Of a stretch of DNA of 64,000 bases, positions 21,876-34,800 are shown piece after piece (the stretch's first letter is position 1; every line of letters starts with the position of its first letter). The translations under genes were made by a program, and so were the position numbers. Below the pieces are notes generated by a model. It saw nothing but the letters and a program-made list of their open reading frames with translations, had not been told where the DNA came from and did not search any database. The DNA lies in assembly GCA_030144725.1 (NCBI GenBank), contig JASKMD010000026.1, forward strand, positions 15,973,448 to 16,037,447. The letters are read 5' to 3'. Source of the DNA: Haematococcus lacustris. Lineage: Eukaryota; Chlorophyta; Chlorophyceae; Chlamydomonadales; Haematococcaceae.

Positions 21876-24800
21876 CTACAAAGGACATGGTTCCCCCATA
21901 CGCGATCCCCAAACACCCCACCCAAAGGGCTGGCTGTCAGGGGGCTGGAAGGGGGGGGCCTCGCCGCGGGTGGGGCGCCCACTGAGGAGCAGCATGGCGT
22001 CGCCTGAGGGAGGCCGGGTGCCTGTGAGGCGGCCGTACACGTCCAGCACCCACTCCCAGGCTGGGACCACGGCGGGGCAGGTCAGGAAGGCGTGGGTGAG
22101 GGTCTCCAGGTGCCCCGGCTGGCAGAAGCGGCAGGCGGACGAGCCCGTGGCAGCCGTACCCTTGAGGATGTGGCCCCACAAAGCCCCGACCATGAGGCTG
22201 GCGTGAAGCACCCGCCAGGCCACGATGACGTGCTCCCGACGGAGGATGGGGTCTAGAAGCTTCTTCCACACCTGCGCACACGGTTGGCCCGCCTGAACAC
22301 CAACAGCCAGCTGGTCCACGGTGTCGGCCCGGGGAGCGGGCTGAGCAAGTGGCTGCCTGCCCCCACGCCGCTGCTGGGCCTCCAGCTGCCGCTCAGCCTG
22401 CTGGGCCGCCCTCATTTGCGGAGAGGGCCGCTGGTGCGCCCTGGCGGAGGTGTCCAGCCAGCGAGGCGGTTGGCTGCCCTGCACCTCCTCGGGGAGCCGC
22501 TCCTCCACATCCCTGCCCTGCTGCTCCCGCTCCCCCGCTGCCCCCTGGCCTGCCACCTGCTGCACGCTGGCCTCCCACTTGAGCTCCAGCTCCCTCAGGA
22601 CCCCATCAGCCACCGCTGCCACCTCCGGTTCGCCCGCTGCCCGGGGGGGGCGCACACCCCACAGCGCAGGCCACAGGCCCCCACTGGGTGGGTAGAGGGG
22701 GTCGGCACTGACGCGCCGGAGCTGGTGGAGGCGCACCCTGGCATGCTTGACCGAGAAGTCCAGCAGGGTGGTGGTGCCCATGCCCCACACCTGAGGGTCC
22801 AGCTGCAGGTGAGCCCATGGGCCCATGAGCCACTCCTCCTTAGGCCAGGTGCCAGGCCCCTCGTCAGCTGGGTCGGCAGCCTGCCCTCCCGCCCCGCCCC
22901 CTGCGCCCCTACGCCCTCCACCTCCTCCACGCCCTCGCCCCCTGCCCCCGCCCCGCCCCCTTGCCCGCCCCCCCCCCTGCCAATTGCCCTGGCTCTTCCT
23001 TGCTCCTGCCCTTGAGCCTGCTCCTGCGCCACATGATGCTGGGCGGGTAAAGGGCGGAGGTGGGTGGCTCGCTACTCCGGCATCAGCCTGTAGCTGGGCT
23101 TGTTGAGCCGGGCCACCGCAGCTGGCTCCCAGGCCGCCCCTCCCTCCGCCCGAAAAGCCCCGATGGGCCCCTGCCCTGTGGGGTCTAGGGTATAGAGGCG
23201 GCCGTTGGGGCCCACCCAGTGGGAGGGCTGGAGCAGGGGGGTGCGCCGCATCACAAACCCCACCCCTGGCCCAACCCTCCGGCACTCCCACTCCGGCTGA
23301 GGAGGCTGCAGGCGGTCCACCATGCCCTGCCAGGGCTCGGGGAGGCAAGCCCTGACCAGGTCGGCAGCCCAGCGGGCCTCCCCCTCCGGCTGGGGGTTGT
23401 GGAGGGCCTCCCTCACGTGGCGGACGTGGGTTTAACCCTGCTCAGCTGCTGCCTCCCTAGCTGCTGGGTCCATGCGGACTTGCGCGTTGTACCACAGCGG
23501 CTCTGCCAGCACCGAGAAGAAGGACTGGCTAGCGGGGGGCACCGCACGGAACAGCTTGAGCTCAGCCAGGGCCGCCACGTGAGCTTGCAGCCGCGGGCTG
23601 ATGCCTCGCGAGGGGGGGGCGGTGGGGTCGGTGATGACCCACGTGCTGAGGCCGTGGGAGGGGTCTGCCAGCAGGCTGTGGGTCAGAGGCTGCCAGGGTC
23701 GAACCCTGGGCGACCAGAGCTGGGCCAGCATCTTCGCCAGCATGGCCGTGCTGGTGACCCCCAGGTCGGGAAGCCCCACCCCTCCCTCCCCCCGGGGCAA
23801 CACGCAGATGGCCTTGCTAGGGTAGAGGCGGCTGCTGTTGGGGCTGCGCTCCTGGGGCAGATCTGAGGCTGCCACAAAGCGGTTGACAGCCAAGGCCATG
23901 GCTTGCGCCAGAGGAGCGGAGGGTTGCACGAAGGCCATTAGGTAGATGGACTTGGAGGCCAGGCACTGCTGTGCCACCTGCACCCGCCCCAGGAGGTTGA
24001 GGCCTTGGGGCCGCCAAGGGAGGGAGGCTGCCATCATGGCCGCCGCCGCCCCACCGAAGGCGGCCTCGCTGGTGGCAGCATAGGAGGCCGCCCCAAGAGG
24101 GACCCCCAGGTGGCGCACTGGCACCCCCGCTCGGACAGCTGGATGACCACCTCCGGCTCCTGCTCCCCACCTTGCTCCCGCCCGCCCTGCTGCTGCCCTA
24201 GCCCGCCACCTTCCCCCAGCCCACCCCCTAGCCCCTGCTCGCCCACCTGCCCCTGCCCGCCCCCTTCCCACCCGTCACCCCCCCTCCCTCCCCTCCCCGC
24301 CCCCTCTTGGCCCGAGCCCTCCTGGTTACCCAGCCAGGGCTCTGGCTGGGCGCACGGCATGGCTGAGCTCTTGCTCACACTCAGCGCAGGGCCCCCAGCG
24401 GCGCGGAACAGGTGCAGGGCCTCCACTACCACCTTCCCGTCTCTGACCCGATCGAGCACCACGATGGTGTGGTCGCCCGCATTCTCCTTGGAGGGGAGCG
24501 CGGGGGTCAGGGCGGCCCTGTGCATGGCCAGAGGGCTGGAGGGGATGGTGGGGGTGCTGATGCGGCCTGCCAGCTGGAGCGAGCTGAGGTAGCTGACCAG
24601 CGGCTGGAGCACGATGCACCAGTAGAGCGGGGGGGCCCCGCTGCCCTGCAGCAGCCCCGACGCAAGGGGGAAGCTGTCGGTGAGGTGGCCGTTGACCAGC
24701 ACCTGGCTCGTGGCCCCCCGGTGCAGCAGCTGAGCCCAGCGCACATGCCCCTCCCGGCAGAACCCCATGGCCTCCATTGTGTCATGGAGCAAGCCCCAGG

Positions 24801-25879
24801 ACACGTTGTCATGGGGCCCCGCCAGGTCCAGCAACAACAGCCAGGCTGGGCTGCCCCGCTGCTGCAAGTACTCCTGCAGGCCCAGGTGGAACTGCACGCT
24901 GTCGCTGATGTCCCTGCCCAGGATGAAGGCCGATTGAGAGGGGGACACCAGCAGGTCCAAGGGCAGCTGCAGCCGGTCCTCCACTGCCCTGGCCACCAGG
25001 CGCACGTCGCAGTTGAGGAGCGTGATGGGGCGGTAGCCGGCCACCTGGTCCCTCGGCTTGCCAGCCTTGGGCACGAGGGCGATGATGCCGGTCAGGAACT
25101 CAGCCAGGGGGGCAGGGTCAGTGGTGTCTGCCAGGGCCTCTTGCAACATGGCCCGCAGCGGCCGCCCTAGCTCCACCCACAGCCGGTCGTAGACCTCCAT
25201 GGGCAGCCCATCTAGCCCCGGGGCCTTGCTGTGCGCGCAGCCCTGCAGAGCCCGGCCCAGCTCCTCCTCTGACAGCATAGGGCTGCCATCGGGGCCCTCG
25301 GCAGCCCTAGCCTGGGTGGGGGTGAGGTGGGAGGTGAGGCTGCCCAGCAGCGTTGCGCGCGCAGCTGTGTCCACCGGCTTGGCTGCGTAGACTCCGGTGG
25401 GCCCGGCAGCTGAGTAGTGCTGCTGGAACGCCCTGCACGCTGCCTTCACCCGGGAGGCAAGCGGGGAGACACTCTGCGTAGAACGCTGGCCGCTCTGCCT
25501 GCTGCGCCGGGGCGTACACGCACACTAGGGACACCGGCCTGCCTGCGAGCTCCCCGCCTATCCGCAGCACCCGCCCCTGGGCCCCCTCTGCCTGCAGCTG
25601 CACCTGGGTGCACACCTGGAGGATGGTGGAGGGCTTGACCACTACCAGGCAGCCTTGGGAGCTGCCGGTGCCAGGGGTGTGAAACCACTGCCCCCGCCAA
25701 GCGGGCTTGGCCCCCGATTGGGCTTCTGCCCACTGCCACACGCTCTCCGCCCTATGGCACTCTTGAAGGAAAGCTACCTGCGCCGGGCTGTCAGCGGCCC
25801 AGTCAAGCAGGGCCTGCAGTTTGTGCGGCTGGGCAAGGCCCTGCACGTTGAGGGTGACTGCCAAGAACCTGGCGGCCAC
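21876..25879 (-). pseudogene. ORF2 of U5 (deleted APE, dead RT)
   Basis: The deletion joint is at about 25451-25456. PHD and NAGD (24472-24483) mark a dead RT core. The one-base loss is at about 24139, TAA at 23432-23434, TAG at 23072-23074. A private G-to-C change near 22013 alters one Pro/Ala codon in an overlapping frame. Confidence 0.8.
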
Positions 25880-26118
25880 ACCTGGGCGCTGCCTGGCTAG
25901 TCCTGGCTTGCCCCCGCGCGGTCTACGCGCGTGTAGAGGAGAGTGGGTGGGCTGGGAAGGGGAGGCGGACCCGGCAAAGGAGGAGGGCCCGGGGGGGGGG
26001 GCGGGGTGGCCTCAATGCACGCCAACTTGGCCCCCTGGCGGCGCAGGCGGACCCGAGGCTCACGTGAATAGATGGCCAGCAGGGGCCGCAGGGGCAGAGG
26101 ACCGAGCTGCTCGACCTC

Positions 26119-26736
26119 CTACCCAAGCTGAGCTGCCTGCTCGGGCTGCTGCCGCTTAGGCACCCTCAACCTCCCATCCCGGGGCCCTGCTGACTCAACT
26201 ACAGGGCTGTCACAAGAGGCCCCCAACGAGGTGGCCAGGCTAGCACAGGGGCTGAGCAGCCCGTAGCGGCGCACGTGTGGGGACCCATGGCCAAGCTGCG
26301 CAGCACGCTGCCCGCCGGCTTGCCACGGCCTTGGCTGAGCCTCTTGCTGGTGCCCTGTACGCTGTGCCTCCCACTCCCCAGAACTGGAACCGGAAGAAGG
26401 GATGCCAAACCGGCGCCGGCGAGGCCCCCCTCTGACTGGCTGGTTAGCTGGCTGCGTGTTGCCTCGCCTCAACCTACACTGAGCCGCCCGCTGCCGCTCC
26501 TCCCGCCCAGCCCTCCTGTCATCCAGGGAGAAGCGCGGAGGGGTTGTCGCGGCGGTGTCAAACCAGCGGGGAGGCTGACTACCCTGCAGCTCACCGGACC
26601 CACCCCGCACTGAGCCGCACCGGCTGCCCAGGCCGGTGGAGGGACCAAGCTCCTGGGCTGGGAGAGGGGCATCCGCACCAGGCCCCGTGACCCCCGTGCG
26701 GCAAGGGGCGGTGGGGGCCGCTGCCTCGGCGTCCAT
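26119..26736 (-). CDS. LINE ORF1 (205 aa), copy U5
   Basis: ATG at 26736, TAG at 26119-26121, Cys variant present. Its predicted product equals that of U2-U4. Confidence 0.6.
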   Translation of the reverse strand: MDAEAAAPTAPCRTGVTGPGADAPLPAQELGPSTGLGSRCGSVRGGSGELQGSQPPRWFDTAATTPPRFSLDDRRAGREERQRAAQCRLRRGNTQPANQPVRGGPRRRRFGIPSSGSSSGEWEAQRTGHQQEAQPRPWQAGGQRAAQLGHGSPHVRRYGLLSPCASLATSLGASCDSPVVESAGPRDGRLRVPKRQQPEQAAQLG

Positions 26737-26847
26737 GGGGTCAAGAGAGGGAGAGCTGGCGGAAGGTTCCCCTCCCACCCCCCTTTTTAAATCAAGCAGG
26801 AGCATTACAAGAGAGAGTGAGACTAAAGATACGAAGAAAAGAGAAGA

Positions 26848-29800
26848 CTACAAAGGACATGGTTCCCCCATACGCGATCCCCAAACACCCCACCCAAAGG
26901 GCTGGCTGTCAGGGGGCTGGAAGGGGGGGGCCTCGCCGCGGGTGGGGCGCCCACTGAGGAGCAGCATGGCGTCGCCTGAGGGAGGGCGGGTGCCTGTGAG
27001 GCGGCCGTACACGTCCAGCACCCACTCCCAGGCTGGGACCACGGCGGGGCAGGTCAGGAAGGCGTGGGTGAGGGTCTCCAGGTGCCCCGGCTGGCAGAAG
27101 CGGCAGGCGGACGAGCCCGTGGCAGCCGTACCCTTGAGGATGTGGCCCCACAAAGCCCCGACCATGAGGCTGGCGTGAAGCACCCGCCAGGCCACGATGA
27201 CGTGCTCCCGACGGAGGATGGGGTCTAGAAGCTTCTTCCACACCTGCGCACACGGTTGGCCCGCCTGAACACCAACAGCCAGCTGGTCCACGGTGTCGGC
27301 CCGGGGAGCGGGCTGAGCAAGTGGCTGCCTGCCCCCACGCCGCTGCTGGGCCTCCAGCTGCCGCTCAGCCTGCTGGGCCGCCCTCATTTGCGGAGAGGGC
27401 CGCTGGTGCGCCCTGGCGGAGGTGTCCAGCCAGCGAGGCGGTTGGCTGCCCTGCACCTCCTCGGGGAGCCGCTCCTCCACATCCCTGCCCTGCTGCTCCC
27501 GCTCCCCCGCTGCCCCCTGGCCTGCCACCTGCTGCACGCTGGCCTCCCACTTGAGCTCCAGCTCCCTCAGGACCCCATCAGCCACCGCTGCCACCTCCGG
27601 TTCGCCCGCTGCCCGGGGGGGGCGCACACCCCACAGCGCAGGCCACAGGCCCCCACTGGGTGGGTAGAGGGGGTCGGCACTGACGCGCCGGAGCTGGTGG
27701 AGGCGCACCCTGGCATGCTTGACCGAGAAGTCCAGCAGGGTGGTGGTGCCCATGCCCCACACCTGAGGGTCCAGCTGCAGGTGAGCCCATGGGCCCATGA
27801 GCCACTCCTCCTTAGGCCAGGTGCCAGGCCCCTCGTCAGCTGGGTCGGCAGCCTGCCCTCCCGCCCCGCCCCCTGCGCCCCTACGCCCTCCACCTCCTCC
27901 ACGCCCTCGCCCCCTGCCCCCGCCCCGCCCCCTTGCCCGCCCCCCCCCCTGCCAATTGCCCTGGCTCTTCCTTGCTCCTGCCCTTGAGCCTGCTCCTGCG
28001 CCACATGATGCTGGGCGGGTAAAGGGCGGAGGTGGGTGGCTCGCTACTCCGGCATCAGCCTGTAGCTGGGCTTGTTGAGCCGGGCCACCGCAGCTGGCTC
28101 CCAGGCCGCCCCTCCCTCCGCCCGAAAAGCCCCGATGGGCCCCTGCCCTGTGGGGTCTAGGGTATAGAGGCGGCCGTTGGGGCCCACCCAGTGGGAGGGC
28201 TGGAGCAGGGGGGTGCGCCGCATCACAAACCCCACCCCTGGCCCAACCCTCCGGCACTCCCACTCCGGCTGAGGAGGCTGCAGGCGGTCCACCATGCCCT
28301 GCCAGGGCTCGGGGAGGCAAGCCCTGACCAGGTCGGCAGCCCAGCGGGCCTCCCCCTCCGGCTGGGGGTTGTGGAGGGCCTCCCTCACGTGGCGGACGTG
28401 GGTTTAACCCTGCTCAGCTGCTGCCTCCCTAGCTGCTGGGTCCATGCGGACTTGCGCGTTGTACCACAGCGGCTCTGCCAGCACCGAGAAGAAGGACTGG
28501 CTAGCGGGGGGCACCGCACGGAACAGCTTGAGCTCAGCCAGGGCCGCCACGTGAGCTTGCAGCCGCGGGCTGATGCCTCGCGAGGGGGGGGCGGTGGGGT
28601 CGGTGATGACCCACGTGCTGAGGCCGTGGGAGGGGTCTGCCAGCAGGCTGTGGGTCAGAGGCTGCCAGGGTCGAACCCTGGGCGACCAGAGCTGGGCCAG
28701 CATCTTCGCCAGCATGGCCGTGCTGGTGACCCCCAGGTCGGGAAGCCCCACCCCTCCCTCCCCCCGGGGCAACACGCAGATGGCCTTGCTAGGGTAGAGG
28801 CGGCTGCTGTTGGGGCTGCGCTCCTGGGGCAGATCTGAGGCTGCCACAAAGCGGTTGACAGCCAAGGCCATGGCTTGCGCCAGAGGAGCGGAGGGTTGCA
28901 CGAAGGCCATTAGGTAGATGGACTTGGAGGCCAGGCACTGCTGTGCCACCTGCACCCGCCCCAGGAGGTTGAGGCCTTGGGGCCGCCAAGGGAGGGAGGC
29001 TGCCATCATGGCCGCCGCCGCCCCACCGAAGGCGGCCTCGCTGGTGGCAGCATAGGAGGCCGCCCCAAGAGGGACCCCCAGGTGGCGCACTGGCACCCCC
29101 GCTCGGACAGCTGGATGACCACCTCCGGCTCCTGCTCCCCACCTTGCTCCCGCCCGCCCTGCTGCTGCCCTAGCCCGCCACCTTCCCCCAGCCCACCCCC
29201 TAGCCCCTGCTCGCCCACCTGCCCCTGCCCGCCCCCTTCCCCCCAGTCACCCCCCCTTCCTCCCCTCCCCGCCCCCTCTTGGCCCGAGCCCTCCTGGTTA
29301 CCCAGCCAGGGCTCTGGCTGGGCGCACGGCATGGCTGAGCTCTTGCTCACACTCAGCGCAGGGCCCCCAGCGGCGCGGAACAGGTGCAGGGCCTCCACTA
29401 CCACCTTCCCGTCTCTGACCCGATCGAGCACCACGATGGTGTGGTCGCCCGCATTCTCCTTGGAGGGGAGCGCGGGGGTCAGGGCGGCCCTGTGCATGGC
29501 CAGAGGGCTGGAGGGGATGGTGGGGGTGCTGATGCGGCCTGCCAGCTGGAGCGAGCTGAGGTAGCTGACCAGCGGCTGGAGCACGATGCACCAGTAGAGC
29601 GGGGGGGCCCCGCTGCCCTGCAGCAGCCCCGACGCAAGGGGGAAGCTGTCGGTGAGGTGGCCGTTGACCAGCACCTGGCTCGTGGCACCCCGGTGCAGCA
29701 GCTGAGCCCAGCGCACATGCCCCTCCCGGCAGAACCCCATGGCCTCCATTGTGTCATGGAGCAAGCCCCAGGACACGTTGTCATGGGGCCCCGCCAGGTC

Positions 29801-30851
29801 CAGCAACAACAGCCAGGCTGGGCTGCCCCGCTGCTGCAAGTACTCCTGCAGGCCCAGGTGGAACTGCACGCTGTCGCTGATGTCCCTGCCCAGGATGAAG
29901 GCCGATTGAGAGGGGGACACCAGCAGGTCCAAGGGCAGCTGCAGCCGGTCCTCCACTGCCCTGGCCACCAGGCGCACGTCGCAGTTGAGGAGCGTGATGG
30001 GGCGGTAGCCGGCCACCTGGTCCCTCGGCTTGCCAGCCTTGGGCACGAGGGCGATGATGCCGGTCAGGAACTCAGCCAGGGGGGCAGGGTCAGTGGTGTC
30101 TGCCAGGGCCTCTTGCAACATGGCCCGCAGCGGCCGCCCTAGCTCCACCCACAGCCGGTCGTAGACCTCCATGGGCAGCCCATCTAGCCCCGGGGCCTTG
30201 CTGTGCGCGCAGCCCTGCAGAGCCCGGCCCAGCTCCTCCTCTGACAGCATAGGGCTGCCATCGGGGCCCTCGGCAGCCCTAGCCTGGGTGGGGGTGAGGT
30301 GGGAGGTGAGGCTGCCCAGCAGCGTTGCGCGCGCAGCTGTGTCCACCGGCTTGGCTGCGTAGACTCCGGTGGGCCCGGCAGCTGAGTAGTGCTGCTGGAA
30401 CGCCCTGCACGCTGCCTTCACCCGGGAGGCAAGCGGGGAGACACTCTGCGTAGAACGCTGGCCGCTCTGCCTGCTGCGCCGGGGCGTACACGCACACTAG
30501 GGACACCGGCCTGCCTGCGAGCTCCCCGCCTATCCGCAGCACCCGCCCCTGGGCCCCCTCTGCCTGCAGCTGCACCTGGGTGCACACCTGGAGGATGGTG
30601 GAGGGCTTGACCACTACCAGGCAGCCTTGGGAGCTGCCGGTGCCAGGGGTGTGAAACCACTGCCCCCGCCAAGCGGGCTTGGCCCCCGATTGGGCTTCTG
30701 CCCACTGCCACACGCTCTCCGCCCTATGGCACTCTTGAAGGAAAGCTACCTGCGCCGGGCTGTCAGCGGCCCAGTCAAGCAGGGCCTGCAGTTTGTGCGG
30801 CTGGGCAAGGCCCTGCACGTTGAGGGTGACTGCCAAGAACCTGGCGGCCAC
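26848..30851 (-). pseudogene. ORF2 of U6 (deleted APE, dead RT)
   Basis: The deletion joint is at about 30423-30428. The RT core has PHD and NAGD (29444-29455), with the one-base loss at about 29111, TAA at 28404-28406 and TAG at 28044-28046. The CCHC-finger frame (28320-26848) is open for 490 codons. Confidence 0.8.
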
Positions 30852-31090
30852 ACCTGGGCGCTGCCTGGCTAGTCCTGGCTTGCCCCCGCGCGGTCTACGC
30901 GCGTGTAGAGGAGAGTGGGTGGGCTGGGAAGGGGAGGCGGACCCGGCAAAGGAGGAGGGCCCGGGGGGGGGGGCGGGGTGGCCTCAATGCACGCCAACTT
31001 GGCCCCCTGGCGGCGCAGGCGGACCCGAGGCTCACGTGAATAGATGGCCAGCAGGGGCCGCAGGGGCAGAGGACCGAGCTGCTCGACCTC

Positions 31091-31708
31091 CTACCCAAGC
31101 TGAGCTGCCTGCTCGGGCTGCTGCCGCTTAGGCACCCTCAACCTCCCATCCCGGGGCCCTGCTGACTCAACTACAGGGCTGTCACAAGAGGCCCCCAACG
31201 AGGTGGCCAGGCTAGCACAGGGGCTGAGCAGCCCGTAGCGGCGCACGTGTGGGGACCCATGGCCAAGCTGCGCAGCACGCTGCCCGCCGGCTTGCCACGG
31301 CCTTGGCTGAGCCTCTTGCTGGTGCCCTGTACGCTGTGCCTCCCACTCCCCAGAACTGGAACCGGAAGAAGGGATGCCAAACCGGCGCCGGCGAGGCCCC
31401 CCTCTGACTGGCTGGTTAGCTGGCTGCGTGTTGCCTCGCCTCAACCTACACTGAGCCGCCCGCTGCCGCTCCTCCCGCCCAGCCCTCCTGTCATCCAGGG
31501 AGAAGCGCGGAGGGGTTGTCGCGGCGGTGTCAAACCAGCGGGGAGGCTGACTACCCTGCAGCTCACCGGACCCACCCCGCACTGAGCCGCACCGGCTGCC
31601 CAGGCCGGTGGAGGGACCAAGCTCCTGGGCTGGGAGAGGGGCATCCGCACCAGGCCCCGTGACCCCCGTGCGGCAAGGGGCGGTGGGGGCCGCTGCCTCG
31701 GCGTCCAT
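31091..31708 (-). CDS. LINE ORF1 (205 aa), copy U6
   Basis: ATG at 31708, TAG at 31091-31093, with the Cys variant of the deleted subfamily, although the adjoining U7 has Phe. Confidence 0.6.
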   Translation of the reverse strand: MDAEAAAPTAPCRTGVTGPGADAPLPAQELGPSTGLGSRCGSVRGGSGELQGSQPPRWFDTAATTPPRFSLDDRRAGREERQRAAQCRLRRGNTQPANQPVRGGPRRRRFGIPSSGSSSGEWEAQRTGHQQEAQPRPWQAGGQRAAQLGHGSPHVRRYGLLSPCASLATSLGASCDSPVVESAGPRDGRLRVPKRQQPEQAAQLG

Positions 31709-31819
31709 GGGGTCAAGAGAGGGAGAGCTGGCGGAAGGTTCCCCTCCCACCCCCCTTTTTAAATCAAGCAGGAGCATTACAAGAGAGAGTGAGACTAAAG
31801 ATACGAAGAAAAGAGAAGA

Positions 31820-34800
31820 CTACAAAGGACATGGTTCCCCCATACGCGATCCCCAAACACCCCACCCAAAGGGCTGGCTGTCAGGGGGCTGGAAGGGGGG
31901 GGCCTCGCCGCGGGTGGGGCGCCCACTGAGGAGCAGCATGGCGTCGCCTGAGGGAGGGCGGGTGCCTGTGAGGCGGCCGTACACGTCCAGCACCCACTCC
32001 CAGGCTGGGACCACGGCGGGGCAGGTCAGGAAGGCGTGGGTGAGGGTCTCCAGGTGCCCCGGCTGGCAGAAGCGGCAGGCGGACAAGCCCGTGGCAGCCG
32101 TACCCTTGAGGATGTGGCCCCACAAAGCCCCGACCATGAGGCTGGCGTGAAGCACCCGCCAGGCCACGATGACGTGCTCCCGACGGAGGATGGGGTCTAG
32201 AAGCTTCTTCCACACCTGCGCACACGGTTGGCCCGCCTGAACACCAACAGCCAGCTGGTCCACGGTGTCGGCCCGGGGAGCGGGCTGAGCAAGTGGCTGC
32301 CTGCCCCCACGCCGCTGCTGGGCCTCCAGCTGCCGCTCAGCCTGCTGGGCCGCCCTCATTTGCGGAGAGGGCCGCTGGTGCGCCCTGGCGGAGGTGTCCA
32401 GCCAGCGAGGCGGTTGGCTGCCCTGCACCTCCTCGGGGAGCCGCTCCTCCACATCCCTGCCCTGCTGCTCCCGCTCCCCCGCTGCCCCCTGGCCTGCCAC
32501 CTGCTGCACGCTGGCCTCCCACTTGAGCTCCAGCTCCCTCAGGACCCCATCAGCCACCGCTGCCACCTCCGGTTCGCCCGCTGCCCGGGGGGGGCGCACA
32601 CCCCACAGCGCAGGCCACAGGCCCCCACTGGGTGGGTAGAGGGGGTCGGCACTGACGCGCCGGAGCTGGTGGAGGCGCACCCTGGCATGCTTGACCGAGA
32701 AGTCCAGCAGGGTGGTGGTGCCCATGCCCCACACCTGAGGGTCCAGCTGCAGGTGAGCCCATGGGCCCATGAGCCACTCCTCCTTAGGCCAGGTGCCAGG
32801 CCCCTCGTCAGCTGGGTCGGCAGCCTGCCCTCCCGCCCCGCCCCCTGCGCCCCTACGCCCTCCACCTCCTCCACGCCCTCGCCCCCTGCCCCCGCCCCGC
32901 CCCCTTGCCCGCCCCCCCCCCTGCCAATTGCCCTGGCTCTTCCTTGCTCCTGCCCTTGAGCCTGCTCCTGCGCCACATGATGCTGGGCGGGTAAAGGGCG
33001 GAGGTGGGTGGCTCGCTACTCCGGCATCAGCCTGTAGCTGGGCTTGTTGAGCCGGGCCACCGCAGCTGGCTCCCAGGCCGCCCCTCCCTCCGCCCGAAAA
33101 GCCCCGATGGGCCCCTGCCCTGTGGGGTCTAGGGTATAGAGGCGGCCGTTGGGGCCCACCCAGTGGGAGGGCTGGAGCAGGGGGGTGCGCCGCATCACAA
33201 ACCCCACCCCTGGCCCAACCCTCCGGCACTCCCACTCCGGCTGAGGAGGCTGCAGGCGGTCCACCATGCCCTGCCAGGGCTCGGGGAGGCAAGCCCTGAC
33301 CAGGTCGGCAGCCCAGCGGGCCTCCCCCTCCGGCTGGGGGTTGTGGAGGGCCTCCCTCACGTGGCGGACGTGGGTTTAACCCTGCTCAGCTGCTGCCTCC
33401 CTAGCTGCTGGGTCCATGCGGACTTGCGCGTTGTACCACAGCGGCTCTGCCAGCACCGAGAAGAAGGACTGGCTAGCGGGGGGCACCGCACGGAACAGCT
33501 TGAGCTCAGCCAGGGCCGCCACGTGAGCTTGCAGCCGCGGGCTGATGCCTCGCGAGGGGGGGGCGGTGGGGTCGGTGATGACCCACGTGCTGAGGCCGTG
33601 GGAGGGGTCTGCCAGCAGGCTGTGGGTCAGAGGCTGCCAGGGTCGAACCCTGGGCGACCAGAGCTGGGCCAGCATCTTCGCCAGCATGGCCGTGCTGGTG
33701 ACCCCCAGGTCGGGAAGCCCCACCCCTCCCTCCCCCCGGGGCAACACGCAGATGGCCTTGCTAGGGTAGAGGCGGCTGCTGTTGGGGCTGCGCTCCTGGG
33801 GCAGATCTGAGGCTGCCACAAAGCGGTTGACAGCCAAGGCCATGGCTTGCGCCAGAGGAGCGGAGGGTTGCACGAAGGCCATTAGGTAGATGGACTTGGA
33901 GGCCAGGCACTGCTGTGCCACCTGCACCCGCCCCAGGAGGTTGAGGCCTTGGGGCCGCCAAGGGAGGGAGGCTGCCATCATGGCCGCCGCCGCCCCACCG
34001 AAGGCGGCCTCGCTGGTGGCAGCATAGGAGGCCGCCCCAAGAGGGACCCCCAGGTGGCGCACTGGCACCCCCGCTCGGACAGCTGGATGACCACCTCCGG
34101 CTCCTGCTCCCCACCTTGCTCCCGCCCGCCCTGCTGCTGCCCTAGCCCGCCACCTTCCCCCAGCCCACCCCCTAGCCCCTGCTCGCCCACCTGCCCCTGC
34201 CCGCCCCCTTCCCCCCAGTCACCCCCCCTTCCTCCCCTCCCCGCCCCCTCTTGGCCCGAGCCCTCCTGGTTACCCAGCCAGGGCTCTGGCTGGGCGCACG
34301 GCATGGCTGAGCTCTTGCTCACACTCAGCGCAGGGCCCCCAGCGGCGCGGAACAGGTGCAGGGCCTCCACTACCACCTTCCCGTCTCTGACCCGATCGAG
34401 CACCACGATGGTGTGGTCGCCCGCATTCTCCTTGGAGGGGAGCGCGGGGGTCAGGGCGGCCCTGTGCATGGCCAGAGGGCTGGAGGGGATGGTGGGGGTG
34501 CTGATGCGGCCTGCCAGCTGGAGCGAGCTGAGGTAGCTGACCAGCGGCTGGAGCACGATGCACCAGTAGAGCGGGGGGGCCCCGCTGCCCTGCAGCAGCC
34601 CCGACGCAAGGGGGAAGCTGTCGGTGAGGTGGCCGTTGACCAGCACCTGGCTCGTGGCACCCCGGTGCAGCAGCTGAGCCCAGCGCACATGCCCCTCCCG
34701 GCAGAACCCCATGGCCTCCATCGTGTCCTGGAGCAAGCCCCAGGACACGTTGTCATAGGCCCCCGCCAGGTCCAGCAACAACAGCCAGGCTGGGCTGCCC

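Larger units (their letters stand above)
21811..26783 (-). mobile_element. LINE derivative U5 (4,973 bp)
   Basis: TGTAA at 21833-21837 (minus), A6 tail at 21811-21816, six-G start at 26778-26783. A short stretch in the Gly-rich linker (about 24265-24300) matches U2/U8 (GDGWEGG), whereas its flanks match U3/U4/U6 (GDWGEGG elsewhere). This looks like a small gene-conversion tract. Confidence 0.92.
6895..31755 (-). repeat. Five-unit tandem array of a 4,972-bp LINE derivative (U2-U6)
   Basis: Five consecutive minus-strand copies have joints at 6894/6895, 11867/11868, 16839/16840, 21810/21811 and 26783/26784, and the array ends at 31755. Unit lengths are 4,971-4,973 bp. All five carry the same 920-bp deletion in ORF2 and the same one-base deletion after RT, and all share the short 3' end. 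Substitutions between units are few. U2 is the most divergent: its 3' half and RT resemble U8. Copies on either side (U1 and U7) lack the 920-bp deletion. The regular period and shared deletion indicate tandem duplication of one deleted copy. Confidence 0.93.
26784..31755 (-). mobile_element. LINE derivative U6 (4,972 bp), last deleted unit
   Basis: TGTAA at 26805-26809 (minus), A5 tail at 26784-26788, six-G start at 31750-31755. It is the rightmost unit with the 920-bp deletion and abuts U7, which lacks it. Near 29690 it has the ACCCC variant of U1/U7, where U3-U5 have CCCCC. Confidence 0.92.

Noticed and set aside
6895..31755. Large regular direct repeats as a CRISPR or minisatellite array
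   Set aside because: The unit is a nearly complete 5-kb retrotransposon with coding regions and a poly(A) joint. There are no short repeats with unique spacers.
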